A stretch of DNA of 64,000 bases from Hypsibius dujardini. Lineage: Eukaryota > Tardigrada > Eutardigrada > Parachela > Hypsibiidae. The stretch is taken from positions 1-64,000 of the forward strand of contig LRSR01010804.1 of assembly GCA_001579985.1 (NCBI GenBank). Reading direction: 5' to 3'. Positions 21,501-33,618 of the stretch are shown piece by piece; the stretch's first letter is position 1, and each line of letters opens with the position of its first letter. Below the pieces are notes generated by a model. The model had not been told where the DNA came from. It saw only the letters and a list, made by a program, of their open reading frames with translations, and did no database searches. A program made the position numbers and the translations under genes.

Positions 21501-22651
21501 AACGACGGACGGACAACGGACGGATGGGCGGACACCGGACGGACGGACGGATGGACGGACGGACGGACAACGGATGGAGGGACGGACGGACGGACAACGA
21601 ACGGAAGGACGGACGGACAACGGACGGATAAGGATCGGACAGACAATAGACCGAGGGACATTAGACGGACGGACAATGGAAAGGCAGACAAGGATTAGAC
21701 AGCAACGAACAGATTTGCAACGGACGGACAGTAAACGGGTGGAAAATAAACGAAGGGACAGACATGAAACTGACAGACATCGAACGGACAGATAACGGAC
21801 GGAAAATTAACGGACGGACGGACGGGAGGGTAAACAACGGGAGACGGGCAACGGATGGACAGACAGACAAAGGACGGAGAGTAAACGGACGGAAAGACAA
21901 CGGACGGAAAGACAACGGACGGACAGACAACGGGCGGACTGATAACGAACGGACGGATTACGGACGGACGGATAACGGACGGACCGATAACGGACAGACA
22001 GACAGCGAACAGACAGAGAGCGGACGGGAGGGGTAAAATAGCCAGGGATCTATTGGGCCCTAGGGAGGGGTAAAATAGCCGGGGTTCTATTCGGCCCCAA
22101 AAGGGGAGGGGGTAAAATAGCCACTCCGATAATTGTTTGGTAACATATAGATAAAACTTTAACCGATCAAAACGTATATGTACATTAGGTTCAAATGACT
22201 GACCATACATGCTACAGGTTCATGCTACTTACTTGACCATTCGCTGAACCGCTCGACTGGTCATTGGCACTTGAATGGACTCGTCGGTCCACTCGTACTT
22301 TTGACGATGGATAGAGTTGAGGAACTCCGTGCGTACAGCGCCAGTCTTGCTCATGAAAACCGCTTCATCTGGCTCCAAAAAAGAATAGCTCGGCATTAGA
22401 CGCCATTTGCCCAACCGCAGAAGAGACTCTCTCGCAGCTTCTTCCTGCGCTCCGAAGAAATTCCGACAATGCTCCACCATTTCGGACCGCGACATCTTAG
22501 CCTTGGCGCCTTGTTTCAACAAAGCATTCATGCTTTCAGAGCCGTTTTGATCGTACGCTCGCAGACTCGAGCCCGCCATTTCACGCAATTCCACCTACAA
22601 ATAATATTAAATGCAATAACGTATAAAGCAGACCTAACTCTAATATGGTTT

Positions 22652-22696
<45 letters not shown>

Positions 22697-25600
22697 TTAT
22701 ATCTGTTTGCTTGTTTATCTGTCTGTCTGCCTATCTATCTGGCTGTTTACGATACTCAACAGGATGATCGTCTGAAAAACTGGGTTTTTAGTGACTATAA
22801 CAAAACAAAGCAGCCCTGAAACAAAACGGCTCACGTACACTGTATAAATCTCGCAAAAGATGAAGCTTGTTGTCACGGAAGTATTCAGCAAATTTGGCTC
22901 CTTCGTCACCCAGATCTGCCCATTCTGCCATCAGGACAGTAGCGCGCTCCTCGAAGTCAGCTCCAGTCATGTCGATGAGCGCCTCGGTCCGGCCGTCGCC
23001 GATTCGCTTTCCCACGATTGCGTCCAGAATGTCGCCTTTTTTGGCTTCCAGTCGGAACTCCTTGATCTTCCTGAGAATGTTGTCGACCAAGTGTATTTGG
23101 CAGAGGATGTGTCGCGAGAGGTGGAAAATCTTCATGAAGGCATCCGAGAGATGATGAAATCAGACAAAAGAATAGCTTAATTGCGAAGTAAATCAGTCGC
23201 TTGACAGTTCAAATCTGGCCACGCTGTTACACTGACAATAGTAGGATAAAGTCCGATAAACAATATAATATTCTGAATAAAAAGGCATTACTGTCTCGTT
23301 CAAAGGCAGCAGAAGTTCCCAGTTTGCTAGATTCCTCTTCCCTTTTTTACAAGTTAATTTATATACTGTATTTCCGTTGCGTGAAACACCATATGAAATA
23401 GTCAGCTGACAAGAGTTGACAGAGTTGTTTAGATGAGCTGATACTTTGAAAAAATATGAGACAGACATGCAGATAGTGGCGACTCCTAAATTAATAAAAC
23501 AGGTTTTAATAAAACAGGGCTAACGGCTGTTCGGACTGGGGAGGCATGGAAAAACGGGTGGACGGACGATCGGCCAGTGAGATGGATAAAAACCGCATGC
23601 TCACGGTACCACAAGAGAATGGCCGAAGATTGGGCTGGTGAACCGTGTGAGCCGGATGAGCGGCAGGTTGGGTATTGCGGGCGGAGGAACGGAATGTAGG
23701 GTAAGCGAGCAATAGGGTAAATGTATGATAGGAAGATGGAACTGAATAGACAAACGGATGGATGGAAAATTGGGCAAGCGGCAGACGCAATTCCAACGGA
23801 CTTAAAGAACTTAGACATGCGGAGGAAACATAAACAGAGGCGGGTGGAAGGGCATTCAGATGGGCGGAAGATAAGGGGAAGGCAGACGGGAGGAAAAACG
23901 AATGAGTGGAAGATTTTGCAGACAAACGGAAGGGCGGACGGATGAACAGAAGGTAAGACAGGCGGACGGATTTGACAGTGAGTGGACCGATGCTGGGACT
24001 AGACGAATCGAAAGATGGGTGGACGGCAGATTCGACTGCAGGGCGGTATCATAAGCAAATGGACGGAAAACTGGGTAAGCCGACGAATAGATAAGACGGA
24101 TGGACGGGGAACGGGAGGTTGGCCGACAGCAGGAGACAGGGATAACATAAGACTGGGCTGATAGGCGATGCATGATAAACAAACAGAAAAACGGAAGATC
24201 GGGTTGGGTGAGGGGGAGGCTATTTGGAGAATGAGGTACATGTTTTGACGACAAAAAATGTATCTGAATGTAAAAAAACGTAAGGAGATTTCAAAAAAGA
24301 CCAAGTGTGAATGGGGTCATTTGAAATTATGTTGTATAGTCTATCTGCATTAATTTTGAAACAAAAGTATTTTGTGGCACTACACTTACAATGTCGCCAT
24401 CTGTACCAATCAGGCCCACAAAGGCAAGTGCAGGATTGGCACACAACAGCATACTGGCCATGGTCCCGTAACTGTCCTCGTCTTTCTTCGTGTGGATAAA
24501 AGCAGCACATAGGATGACTGGGTGAACACCGGACCGTGATGTACGAAGCAGTAGATTGCGGGTCACCACCAAAGTCACCAAATGTTGAGCGACCATGTCG
24601 AACGTCGTGTCGATGGACATGACTGCTCCCTTCGGTGCGGCACAAAACCGTTCGAGGTCGTGCAGACCGTTGTTGGTGGCCAGCATGATGATTTCCGTTG
24701 GAGCGATGCGCACGTCCCGTATGAAGCAGGAGGGTGTATTGCGCTCGGCAAAGCAGGTGGCGGCTAACCGTTCGAGCTCGTGATGGGTGTCTTCAAACCG
24801 CATGCGATAACGGGCCATACGGATGCTGCACTCAGTTGGAACTTGGGCAGTCGACGCGATGTTTTCCAGTCCTCCGGCAGCTTTGATTGCATCCAGGCGA
24901 ATAACAGCATTGCTCTTGTCTCCTGCAAAAAAGAAAAGAGGATATGGTTGGATTGGGGCATTAAACCTGCGACAGTATATTTCCATGGTCCATTGGCGAA
25001 ATATCAACTACAAGAGCACACGTAATAACACCATCAAACCTTGCCCAGACATTCAACCATTTCTAATTCAGGAAATGATATGAGGTATCGAAACCTGATT
25101 CAATTTTACCCCTGCCGCCCGTCCGTTGTCTGTCTGGACGGAAAGACAACGGACGGACGGACAATGTAAAGACAGAAAACAGACGGACGAAAAAAGGGCA
25201 GACGGGCAATGGACAGACAGACAACGGACGGACGGGCAATGTAAAAACAGAAAACGGACAGACGAAAAAAGGTCAGACGGACAATGGACAGACAGACAAC
25301 GGACGGACGGTCGGACAACGGACGGACGGACAGACAATGGACGGACGGAAAATGGACGGACGGACGATGGACGGACAAACGGACAATAGACGGACGGACG
25401 GACGATGGACGGACGGACGGACAATGGACGGACGGACGGACGATAGACGGACGGAGGGACGATGGACGGACGGACGGACAATGGACGGACGGATGGACAA
25501 TGGACGGACGGACGGACGATGGACGGACGGACAATAGACGGACGGACGGACGATGGACGGACGGACGGACAATGGACGGACGGATGGACAATGGACGGAC

Positions 25601-28183
25601 GGACGGACGATAGACGGACGGAGGGACGATGGACGGACGGACGGACAATGGACGGACGGATGGACAATGGACGGACGGACGGACGATGGACGGACGGACA
25701 ATGGACGGACGGACAATGGACGGACGGACGGACGGACGATAGACGGACGGACGGACGATGGACGGATGGACGGATGGACGGACGATGGACGGACGGACGA
25801 TGGAGGACGGACGGACAATGGACGGACGGACAATGGACGGAAAGACACAATGGATGGACGGACAATGGACGGACGGACAATGGACGGAAGGACAATAGAC
25901 GGACGGACGTGACAGGACGTGAGGGGTAAGATAGCTAGGTTTTTATTGGGCCGAGGGAGGGTTAAAATAGCTCTTGCCATATCTTTATGAAGTAGTCCTT
26001 TTGTAAATAGCTGGGTAGAGTACCTTGCCGAACGCTCGCTTTTGTAGCGGCGATAGACGACGCAAACTTCCGTTTGTAAGGACTACTCGAGGCAATCTTT
26101 TGTCGGTGCGGAGGGACGGCAAAGTTCGTTTCCTCGCCACTGTTGAAGTAGTACTGCAGCAGGGCCACGCCGAAATCCGGAACAGACAATATGACTCGAC
26201 GGAAGGCTGGAAATGCTGGATTGAAGAAGGATCGACGTTCAACTTTGACGTTGTCAACTTTTGCCTAAGAAGACCCAGAAAAATCACGTTATTACGTTCG
26301 CATCCGATGTTTCGACAGGAATATGGCTTGCTATCATGACATCCGGTGGTTAATTAAAGGTTGGAAATAAACACGTCTCAGCTCGATTAGACCTCATCGA
26401 CTTTAACCTGATTAAATCTCCTTCCGAACGAATCGGTTTAACGGTTCAGAGGAATGACAACCTAACTACCACTGCTCAGATTTATACCGCCTAGCCAAGT
26501 ATAGTGACCAGCGGTCATTGCGCACGAACCTTCACTGTGCCACGATCATAAGTCCAAACGCCATTATTGTCAGAGAGAAGGTCTTTCGGGCTCTTCAACA
26601 TCAACATGTTGATAATGAAGCAGACGTTCTTCTTGACTCCAACGGGCACTCTGGACAGAATATTTGGATTTTCCGGGTCTTCCATTTCCAGCTGCTCTTG
26701 GATCAAGCTGAACATAGCGACACTCGACAGGGACCTTTTCTGCCCGATGAGAACCGCGTGGTAACCATCGACGACGCCCCCAGCAGCCTGGCAGTCATCG
26801 CCATCGCTTGCTGAATCAGTTGAGTGAACGGAAATGACTTCGTCTCTGTGACGGTCGACAAAGTCGACTTCCGGTCCACTAACAGGCACAAGAAGAGAAA
26901 CATATCGTAGAACATAAGCAAAATAAAAGTAACCGTACTTCACCCCCTGGAGGCTGTCGTTACATAGTATCTCAACATATATGAAACAGCACTTACATCA
27001 ACTCAAATTCTTCTTGTGATTCCTCCGTTTGTTGAGGCGATCCTTCATCTTCATATCTGCAGAGAATACACTGAGTTTAACTTCGAAAGTATTTACCTTG
27101 AAGATTTGAATAAACAGAATCGTTAACTTACTGCATAAAGCTTGGATAACGTCCGTCGTACGCGTCCCCACCAATTCTATAATAGATGCAAAATTGTACA
27201 AAGGCAAAACACATACTGCAGAAACCCGATAACTTTAGGGGAACGCACTCTGTTAAGCCGAGCGCTCGATTATTTTCCCCGGCCGGTACAGAAAATAACA
27301 CCCGGCCCTATTAGCATTCAATCAACAGGCTGTAGTCTTGTGTCCTGACATTTGCAGCAATCAAGCCCAGGTTTTTCTTTACGTGTGTTCTGTTTAACCG
27401 AGCGCGTTCCCCTAAAGTTATCGGGTTTCTACAGTATACGAAAAGCACTTCTCGGCATACCCAGTCACATGAGCGCTGAAGTAGCTTTCGCCATCCTCAT
27501 TTCTAAAATTATGCAAAACAGATTACATGCATGGAAAACAATGCGTACCAACAAGACTGAGATTTTTCAAAAACGCTTATCCGATAGTAAAAGTATTCTT
27601 TTGTATATGGTTTGTAACTTGACGCGATATCGAAAAAAGACAAAAAAAGTTAAAAATAATAAGATAAGATAAGATAACCTCCGACTCGGGAGCCAGCCGC
27701 AGCGCCACCATGCCACAACGTGCACTTTTATTCATGTTTCGAAGCTTCAGCATTAAGCATAAAAATGTACAAAGTATTTTCAACTTGACCAGTTATATTA
27801 GCAAAATATAGATAAAAATAAAATAAAAGCAGCTCATATATTCAGCCTAATGGTAAACGAGAAACATACGTTTGGAGCTGGTCCGAGAAAGATTCCGGGG
27901 CAGTGAGAGAACCTTCATCTTGCGCATCATCCATCAGCATACTCTCCTGAGCAACAGGATCCAAGGCATCCCAACGCTCTGCTCGCATATGGTCATCTTC
28001 ATCGTCGCTATACACACACGATGGAATTTAGTTACTGTAATTACCAACTTATTAGTAATACTGGCTAAATAATGCAGCATTATTAACCGGAGCATCTGCG
28101 AGCGGTAGGGAAAACTGCGGCCTGGATCATCATCCTCGTCTCTCTCAAACCCTCGAGCGTTATGCATATCCGATTCAATTCTG
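18115..28183 (-). CDS. MULE-type (Mutator-like) transposase gene, twelve visible exons
   Basis: Exons run 28088-28183, 27870-28007, 27440-27502, 27132-27176, 26997-27056, 26530-26878, 26024-26264, 24390-24922, 22839-23129, 22233-22594, 19361-19943 and 18115-18516. All joins agree in phase and give about 1050 codons without a stop. The N-terminal exons are acidic (DEDDDPGR, DDEDDH, EESQEEF). Exon 8 has the MULE catalytic aspartates in SIDTTF and GTDGD; exon 9 has LCQIHLVDNI; exon 10 has the NGSESMN stretch expected around the third acidic residue. Exon 11 has a SWIM-type zinc finger (CDQHCPFFALHKVC). MULE transposases cut and rejoin DNA at terminal inverted repeats, and some have become host regulators. 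The first exon is open at its 5' side and meets the K3 tail, so the true start is missing or lies elsewhere. The exon 9 acceptor (ATGAAG|ATTTTCC) has a weak pyrimidine tract. Confidence 0.75.
18540..19330. repeat. Degenerate GGACGGA-type repeat in MULE intron 11
   Basis: Purine-rich GACGGA and GACAGA words throughout on the + strand, much diverged, with duplicated clusters (CGAACGAACAAAGATACG near 18840 and 19003; GAGACAGACGGAAGGACT near 18902 and 19061). Fills the intron between exons 11 and 12. Confidence 0.65.
20560..22125. repeat. Strand-switching GGAC minisatellite element with inverted ends
   Basis: The left border repeats GGCTATTTTACCCCTCCC and GGGCCCAATAGATCCC at least three times; the right border has the inverse (GGGAGGGGTAAAATAGCC, GGGATCTATTGGGCCC). 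Inside, the left arm is CCGTCTGT/CCGTTGTC and from about 21085 the right arm is GGACGGACA. The whole is a giant imperfect palindrome in MULE intron 10. The long open frames (repeated TDGRTDG or SVRPSVR) are artefacts of the repeat. Confidence 0.75.
22650..22700. repeat. (CTGT)n microsatellite
   Basis: About twelve uninterrupted CTGT units in MULE intron 9, just upstream of exon 10 on the - strand. Confidence 0.9.
23515..24215. repeat. Degenerate GGACGG-type repeat in MULE intron 8
   Basis: Purine-rich, with recurring GGATGGA, ACGGA and GGGCGG words and no open coding signature. Looks like a decayed relative of the minisatellites at 18.5 and 25.1 kb. Confidence 0.6.
25090..25980. repeat. GGAC minisatellite element with TTTTACCCC ends, second copy
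   Basis: Left end ATTTTACCCCTGCCGCCCGT, right end GAGGGGTAAGATAG and GAGGGAGGGTTAAAATAGC. Between them runs almost pure GGACGGACAATGGACGGACG. It lies wholly in MULE intron 7 (24923-26023), since the donor at 26023 is outside it. Same element family as 20560-22125. Confidence 0.75.
27216..27434. mobile_element. Mariner-like MITE, 219 bp, TA target duplication
   Basis: The ends are inverted copies for over 30 bases, starting CTGYAGAAACCCGATAACTT and continuing TAGGGGAACGC. TA flanks both ends (27214-27215 and 27435-27436). It has no coding capacity. TA duplication and the short TIR fit Tc1/mariner. It sits in MULE intron 3, four to five bases inside the donor. Confidence 0.85.
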
Positions 28184-28249
28184 CTGACCAATCAGACTGA
28201 CTAAGAATGAAAAGATTTTTTCCAATGATGATGAAATAAGCTCCGCGTG

Positions 28250-28497
28250 ATGTTCACCTTTTGGCAGTTGGCCAAGCTTCATTCAAACGCATTTTCCCAC
28301 GGTATTGCCTCTGGCACTGGCATTGGCTACGGCTGCAGCCGCAGGGCCAGTGGAAGTGGAAGTGGGAGTGGAAGTGGAAGTGGAAGTGGAAGTGGAAATG
28401 GAAGTGGAAGTGGAAGTGGAAGTGCCACTGCCACTGCCACTGCCACTGCCACTGCCACTGCCATACTGACACGTTTGTTATACACCCCATTAAAAGT
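28250..28497. repeat. Hexanucleotide element, inverse orientation
   Basis: GGAAGT and GCCACT hexamers, ending (on the - strand beginning) GGTGTATAACAAACGTGTC and AGTATGGCAGTGG. This is the same opening as the element at 17219. It borders the K3 3' flank exactly where similarity between K3 and K4 flanks stops. Confidence 0.75.
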
Positions 28498-28558
28498 TGA
28501 TTTTGTTGGACAGCAAACAATTATCAGCTCAGCCTTTACCTCACAAAGACGTGACGTG

Positions 28559-31500
28559 TTACCCCTCGGGAAAGTCGTCCCGCAATTGTTTGATGGTTGG
28601 ACGGTCTTTCGGTTTCAGCGCCATGCACTTGCTCACCAAGTCCTTGAGTTCCTGTTGCATATCTTCCGGAATAACAGGTATTTTCATGCTCAGTGCGTCG
28701 GCTACGAGTATTGTCCGGGGATTATTGTCGAGTTTTATGTCTTCTGGCATAATCAATTTTCCCTTGCAGTACATTTCCAGAACCACAGCTCCCAAACTCC
28801 AGATATCTGTTGCTCGCCCGACGGGGTAATTACCTTTGGCATCTATTGAGTTCCTCAAGGACGCCAGCATTTCCGGCGATGCGAATCCCTCAGTGCCGAG
28901 AGGCCGAGAAATGAAGAAGACCGAATCAACTGTGTGCCTGTCACTATAACTGTCTACGTCACAAATCTTCAGTGTGGATTTGGTCTCATCTCCGAAAACG
29001 ACGTTTGTCCCTTTCAAATCTTTGTGAATGATATTTTCTTCTTCATGAAGGTATTGTATCCCTTGGATCAGCTGCTTCACGTAGTTTTTCTGCATTTCAA
29101 TCGGTAAAACCGTTTTAGCCGCCTCCGTTAACGTACCACCACTGCAGCATTCCATGATGATCCTAAATTGACGATCATCCTCAAATAATCCGGCTGCGAG
29201 GTACTTGACAATATTGGGATGGTTTAGTTTGAGGAGAGTCTTTTCAATTTTCTCGACTTCGTCTTGCTCCAATGGCTTAGAGAAGGTCTTCAACGCCAAG
29301 TGTAGTGGACCTTGCTCAACGAAGTCTGCCCCGACCCAAAAGGCATCAACTCGGTGCACAACTCCGAATCCGCCCGGTTGACCAAGCGGTTTCTTTGAAG
29401 AGGGTATATACCATAGAATTCCATGTTCCGCACATTTGAAGTGCGGATTTTTGAGCATGCGGGAAAAGTAGCTTTCTAAGGTCGCTGCGGTCGGACGATC
29501 GCTTGGACTGACTTGCAAACATCGGCGGGCCAGAACCTTGAGCTCATCGGGCAAATTTTCCGGCACACGAGGTGTTAAAGGATGTTCACTTTGCATAGCG
29601 GAACGAATACTTGAATCATCGTGATCCGGCCACAAAGCCTGCCCTTGACTCGCGAAACACATGTCCATGATCACACACCCTAGGCTATATATGTCAGTTG
29701 GAGAGTCTGGAGTTGGTCGAACTACTTTTCGATTATAATCATGCCACACCGCCATTTCTGGTGACATGAAATAAAAGGATCCCTTCACGTTGAATTCCTT
29801 CTTTGACGATCTCAGGCCACGTGGCTGCTGAAATGCTCCTTCGATGTCAATAATCTTAACGTTTTCGCCTGTGGACTCCATCATGATGTTTGAAGATGTT
29901 ATGTCTCCATGAATAAACTTGGTTCCTTTAATTCCTTCATGCAGATAATTAAGACCTGAAGCCAATTGAGTCGTATATTTGACAATGCGTTCGGTAGAAC
30001 AAAGTTTAGGGTTGCTCGTAATAAAGTTCCTCAACGTAATCCCGCTGCAACATTCCATGAGTAGACAATAATGGCTGCTTTGAGTGTTGTGATTACTTGC
30101 GTAACCGATAACAATATACTGAAGAATGTTTGGATGCTCAAGTTGTAAAAGGGATTTTAACTCTTCCGACCTGGCGTATTCCACTGGTTCCAAAAGAAGT
30201 CTGTACGCCTGGTTTCCGGCATGCTCCGCGATGGGGTTACCATCATCCAAGTAAAATGCGTCCACCGTTCTAATATATCCAAAAGACCCACGTCCCTCAA
30301 AACAGTGAGTGTAGTCAGTAGGGATACGACGAAGCTCAAATTCTAGGTCGCCAAAGCAGTCCTTAAATGTGCATATAACTGTATTAGAGCTTCTATCCCC
30401 ATCTTGAACCATAGCCTGGCTATTCAACGGAATCGGCGCTTGGTCGACAGCATCAGACATCTAAACCAACAAAACTAAATTTTTTACCAAACTACGGCGT
30501 GAAAACCTCTATTGCAGATCAGTAGTAATGCTTGTAAATTAGGGAATGGAAAAACTAAACTAAGCTGAATAAATTAAACTTAAACTAAACTGCACATAAA
30601 AACTAAATTTTAGCGTTTAATTTTTTAGTCAACTGAAAACTAAACTAATGAGTTTAAAGTTTAAATTAAAAAGTTTAAATTAATGAGAAATTAAGATGAA
30701 TAATTTACGAATCTGAAATTACTCAACTAATTTTGATTTAATTTAGATTTAGAGTTTTAACAACTAAAACTAAACTACAAACTCTAAGTACCAACAAGGG
30801 AATCGAACGGTAGGCGACATGCCAATCTCTCCGAATTCGTTTTTGCAAATAGCGAACTAAATTAATAGATTTCAACAACAAATTGCATCTGCAAACGAGC
30901 TCTGGTTTGAGCGGAAGAAAATTCGGAAGTTCTCCGATGGCTCCGCGGGTTTCCCACTCAATTCGACCGTTGTTTGTTTGATTTATGCTATAGCAAAACT
31001 CAATTTATTTTTTTACCACTCTAAACCACGCAAAACGTCGTTTTTGAAAACGTTTGATTCCAACATTTTCAACATTTTTCCACTCCAAATTCGATATGGA
31101 ATCGATTGACATCATCAAAATCTTTTTTGGATGTCAAAGCGCGGAGATATGGGCTAGTTTCAATCCAAGCTTCCGAAAGACCTTGCAGAAATGACCCATA
31201 GTTCCACTCCCTGTCATCCAAATAAAATTTTGCCGATATCAATCGATTCCAAATCGAATTTGGAGTGGAAGAGAATCAAAAATCTTGGAATCAAACGTTT
31301 TCAAAAAACGAAATTTTGTGTGGGTTAGAGTAATAAAAAAAATAAACTGAGTTTTGCTACAGCATAAATCAAATATACAACGGTCGAATTGAATGGGAAA
31401 CCCGCGGAGCCATCTGGGAATTTTCGAATTTTCTTCCGCTCAAACCAGAGCTCGTTTGCAGATGCAATTTTTGCTGAAATCTATTAATTTAGTTCAATAT

Positions 31501-33618
31501 TTGCAAAAACAATTTCAGAGAGATTAGCGTGTCGCCTACCCTTCGGTTCCCTTGTAAGTTCAGTAACTCTAACTCTGAGTAAGCTTCAGTTCAGTTAGAA
31601 AAACTTGATAATCAATTGATTTAAGTTTTTACCTGTGTAGTCTCGTTGAGGTACAGCTGGCAGCGAATGACAAGCTCTACCCCGGTTGGACGATCGCTTG
31701 GGTTAACCTGCAGACATTGGCGAGCCAGATCCTTGAGCTCAACGGGCAAATTTTCCGGCATTCTTGGTGTTAAAGGATGTTCACTTTCCATAGCGAAACA
31801 AATCCTGTCATAATCGTGATCGGGCCACAAAGCCTGCCCTTGACTCGCGAAATACATGTCCATGACCACACACCCTAGGCTATATATGTCAGTTGGAGAG
31901 TCTGGAGGTGGTCGAATTACATTTCGAGACGGATAAAGCCACACCGCCATTTCTGGTGACGTGAAGTAATACGATTCCTTTCCTAAGCTGAATTTCTTCT
32001 TTGACGGCATTAGGCTACGCTGGTACTGGAATGCTCCTTCGATATCAATAATCTTAACGTTTTCGCCCGTGGACTCCTTCATCATGATGATTGAAGATGT
32101 TATGTCTCCATGAACAAACTTAGTTCTATCAATTCCTTCATGCAGGTAATTAAGACCGGAAGCCACCTGAGTTGTATATTTGACAATGCGTTTGGTAGAA
32201 CAGAGTGTAGGGTTGCTCCGAATAAAGTCCCTCAACGTGATCCCGCTGCACCATTCCATGAGTAGGCAATAATGGCTGCCTTCAATGTTGTGATTGTTCG
32301 CGTAACCGATAACAATATATCGAAGAATGTTTGGATGCTTGAGTTCTAATAGGGATTTTAATTTTTCTGATTTGGCGTCACTGACAGATTCAAAAAGAAG
32401 TCTACACGCCTGGTTTCCGTCATGCTCCGTGACGGGGTTACCATCATCCAAATAAAATGCGTCCACCGTGCTAATAATAATTCCATAAAACCCATGTGCC
32501 GTAAAGCGGTGTGCATAGCCTGCTGGGATATGACGAAACCCAACTTGTCGGTCGCTGAAACAGTCCTTAAGTGTATATATAAATGTACCAGAGCTTCTAT
32601 TCCCCTCATCCACAGTAGTCGTTCCCGTAATTTCTTGCAGGTCAAATGTCTTCAACATCAAGGACGCGCAGTCGGGGTAATTCAGCAAGGTCGCCGTGGT
32701 TAGACGGTCGTCTGGATTGACTTTTAGACAATGACGGGCCAGAACCTTCAGCTCTTCTGGCATAGCTTCTGGGATTTGGGGTATTAGAGGAAATCCTTCA
32801 CGTACGTGCCCCTGAGCAATTTCATCGGGAAATTTATCTATGTCGAAGCGCAGTCCCGGCTGTCCCTCTCGCACTAGATACATGTCTAAAACCACACACC
32901 CCAGGCTCCATATGTCGGTTGAAGAGCTTAGAGGTCGTCGATTTCTTTCGTCACCGTAACGCAGCCACGGCATCATTTCTGGCGACATGAAAGGGGAGTT
33001 TTCAAACGTAAATTTTGAATTATTAAAATTTTCCATTTGCTCCTCTGACGATCTCGCAGACTTGCGCTGGATTGCACAATCGAGATTAGCAATTTTTAGT
33101 TTTTTTCCCGTGAAGTCTTTCGTCAGTATGCCTGTTGATGCTAAACATCCGTGAATAAACTCCATGTTTTCATGAAGGTAACGAAGACCGGAAGCCAGCT
33201 GCAACGTGTAGTCGAGAAGGACATTAGTGGAGCAATACATCTTGTTGTTCTTGATGAATTCGGTAAGCGTCTTCCCGCTGCAGAATTTCATGAGTACGCA
33301 AAAAAAGTTCCGAGTCGTGATACCAACGGTAAAGTACCGAATAACGTGCTTATGTGTGAGTTGTAAGAGGTTTTTTAACTCTCCAAATCTGGTTTCGCTT
33401 GGTTTGTCTTCCTCGAACAGAATTTTTAACGCATATATTCTGACAGGGTTTCCTCGGGGAACGAGATCAGGAGCCCAGTAAAAGGCGTTCACTTGGTCAA
33501 CATCGTACCGTTTACCAAATGTGAAATTCGGATATTCAGCGCTAGGACAACAGACATTTTTCAAACCATCGCTGTCTGTGAAAACAGTATCGTATCTCCC
33601 CTCCCCGATTTCTTCCAT
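28559..33618 (-). CDS. K3: four-kinase-domain protein (A-B-B'-C), two exons
   Basis: Exon 1 is 33618-31633 (662 codons, MEEIGEGRYD to NETTQ) and ends at CACAG|GTAAAA. Exon 2 is 30460-28559 (633 codons plus stop), starting at TTGGTTTAG|ATGTCTGATG. Both ends are phase 0, so joining gives 1295 residues; exon 2 begins with its own ATG, so two separate genes remain possible. Exon 1 holds A (YALK; HGC for HRD; NLD for DFG) and B (ACR for the lysine; HGDITSSI, where isoleucine replaces the catalytic-loop asparagine; IDIE). Exon 2 holds B' (AYR for the lysine; HGDITSSN; IDIE) and C (LALK; HKDLKGTN; DVD; GRATDIWSLG). B and B' share the lead-in FKDCFGD/LKDCFSD and so arose by internal duplication. The last domain ends PTIKQLRDDFPEG. 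Nearly identical to K4. Confidence 0.82.
30795..31554. mobile_element. TIR element of about 760 bp in the K3 intron
   Basis: Arms of roughly 340 bases at each end are inverted copies: CAAGGGAATCGAACGGTAGG at the left and the inverse of CCTACCCTTCGGTTCCCTTG at the right. The matching K4 intron (around 45070) lacks it. Possible short target duplication (CAA/TAA). No coding capacity was seen, so this is a foldback-type or long-TIR MITE. Confidence 0.8.

Noticed and set aside
20582-21795. Long + and - strand frames rich in TDGRTDGR or SVRPSVRP
   Set aside because: They are translations of the GGACGGAC minisatellite in several frames at once, with no start context or splice logic, and lie in a MULE intron.
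25068-25929. Frames up to 275 codons over the second GGAC tract
   Set aside because: Same reason: pure tandem repeat read in every frame.
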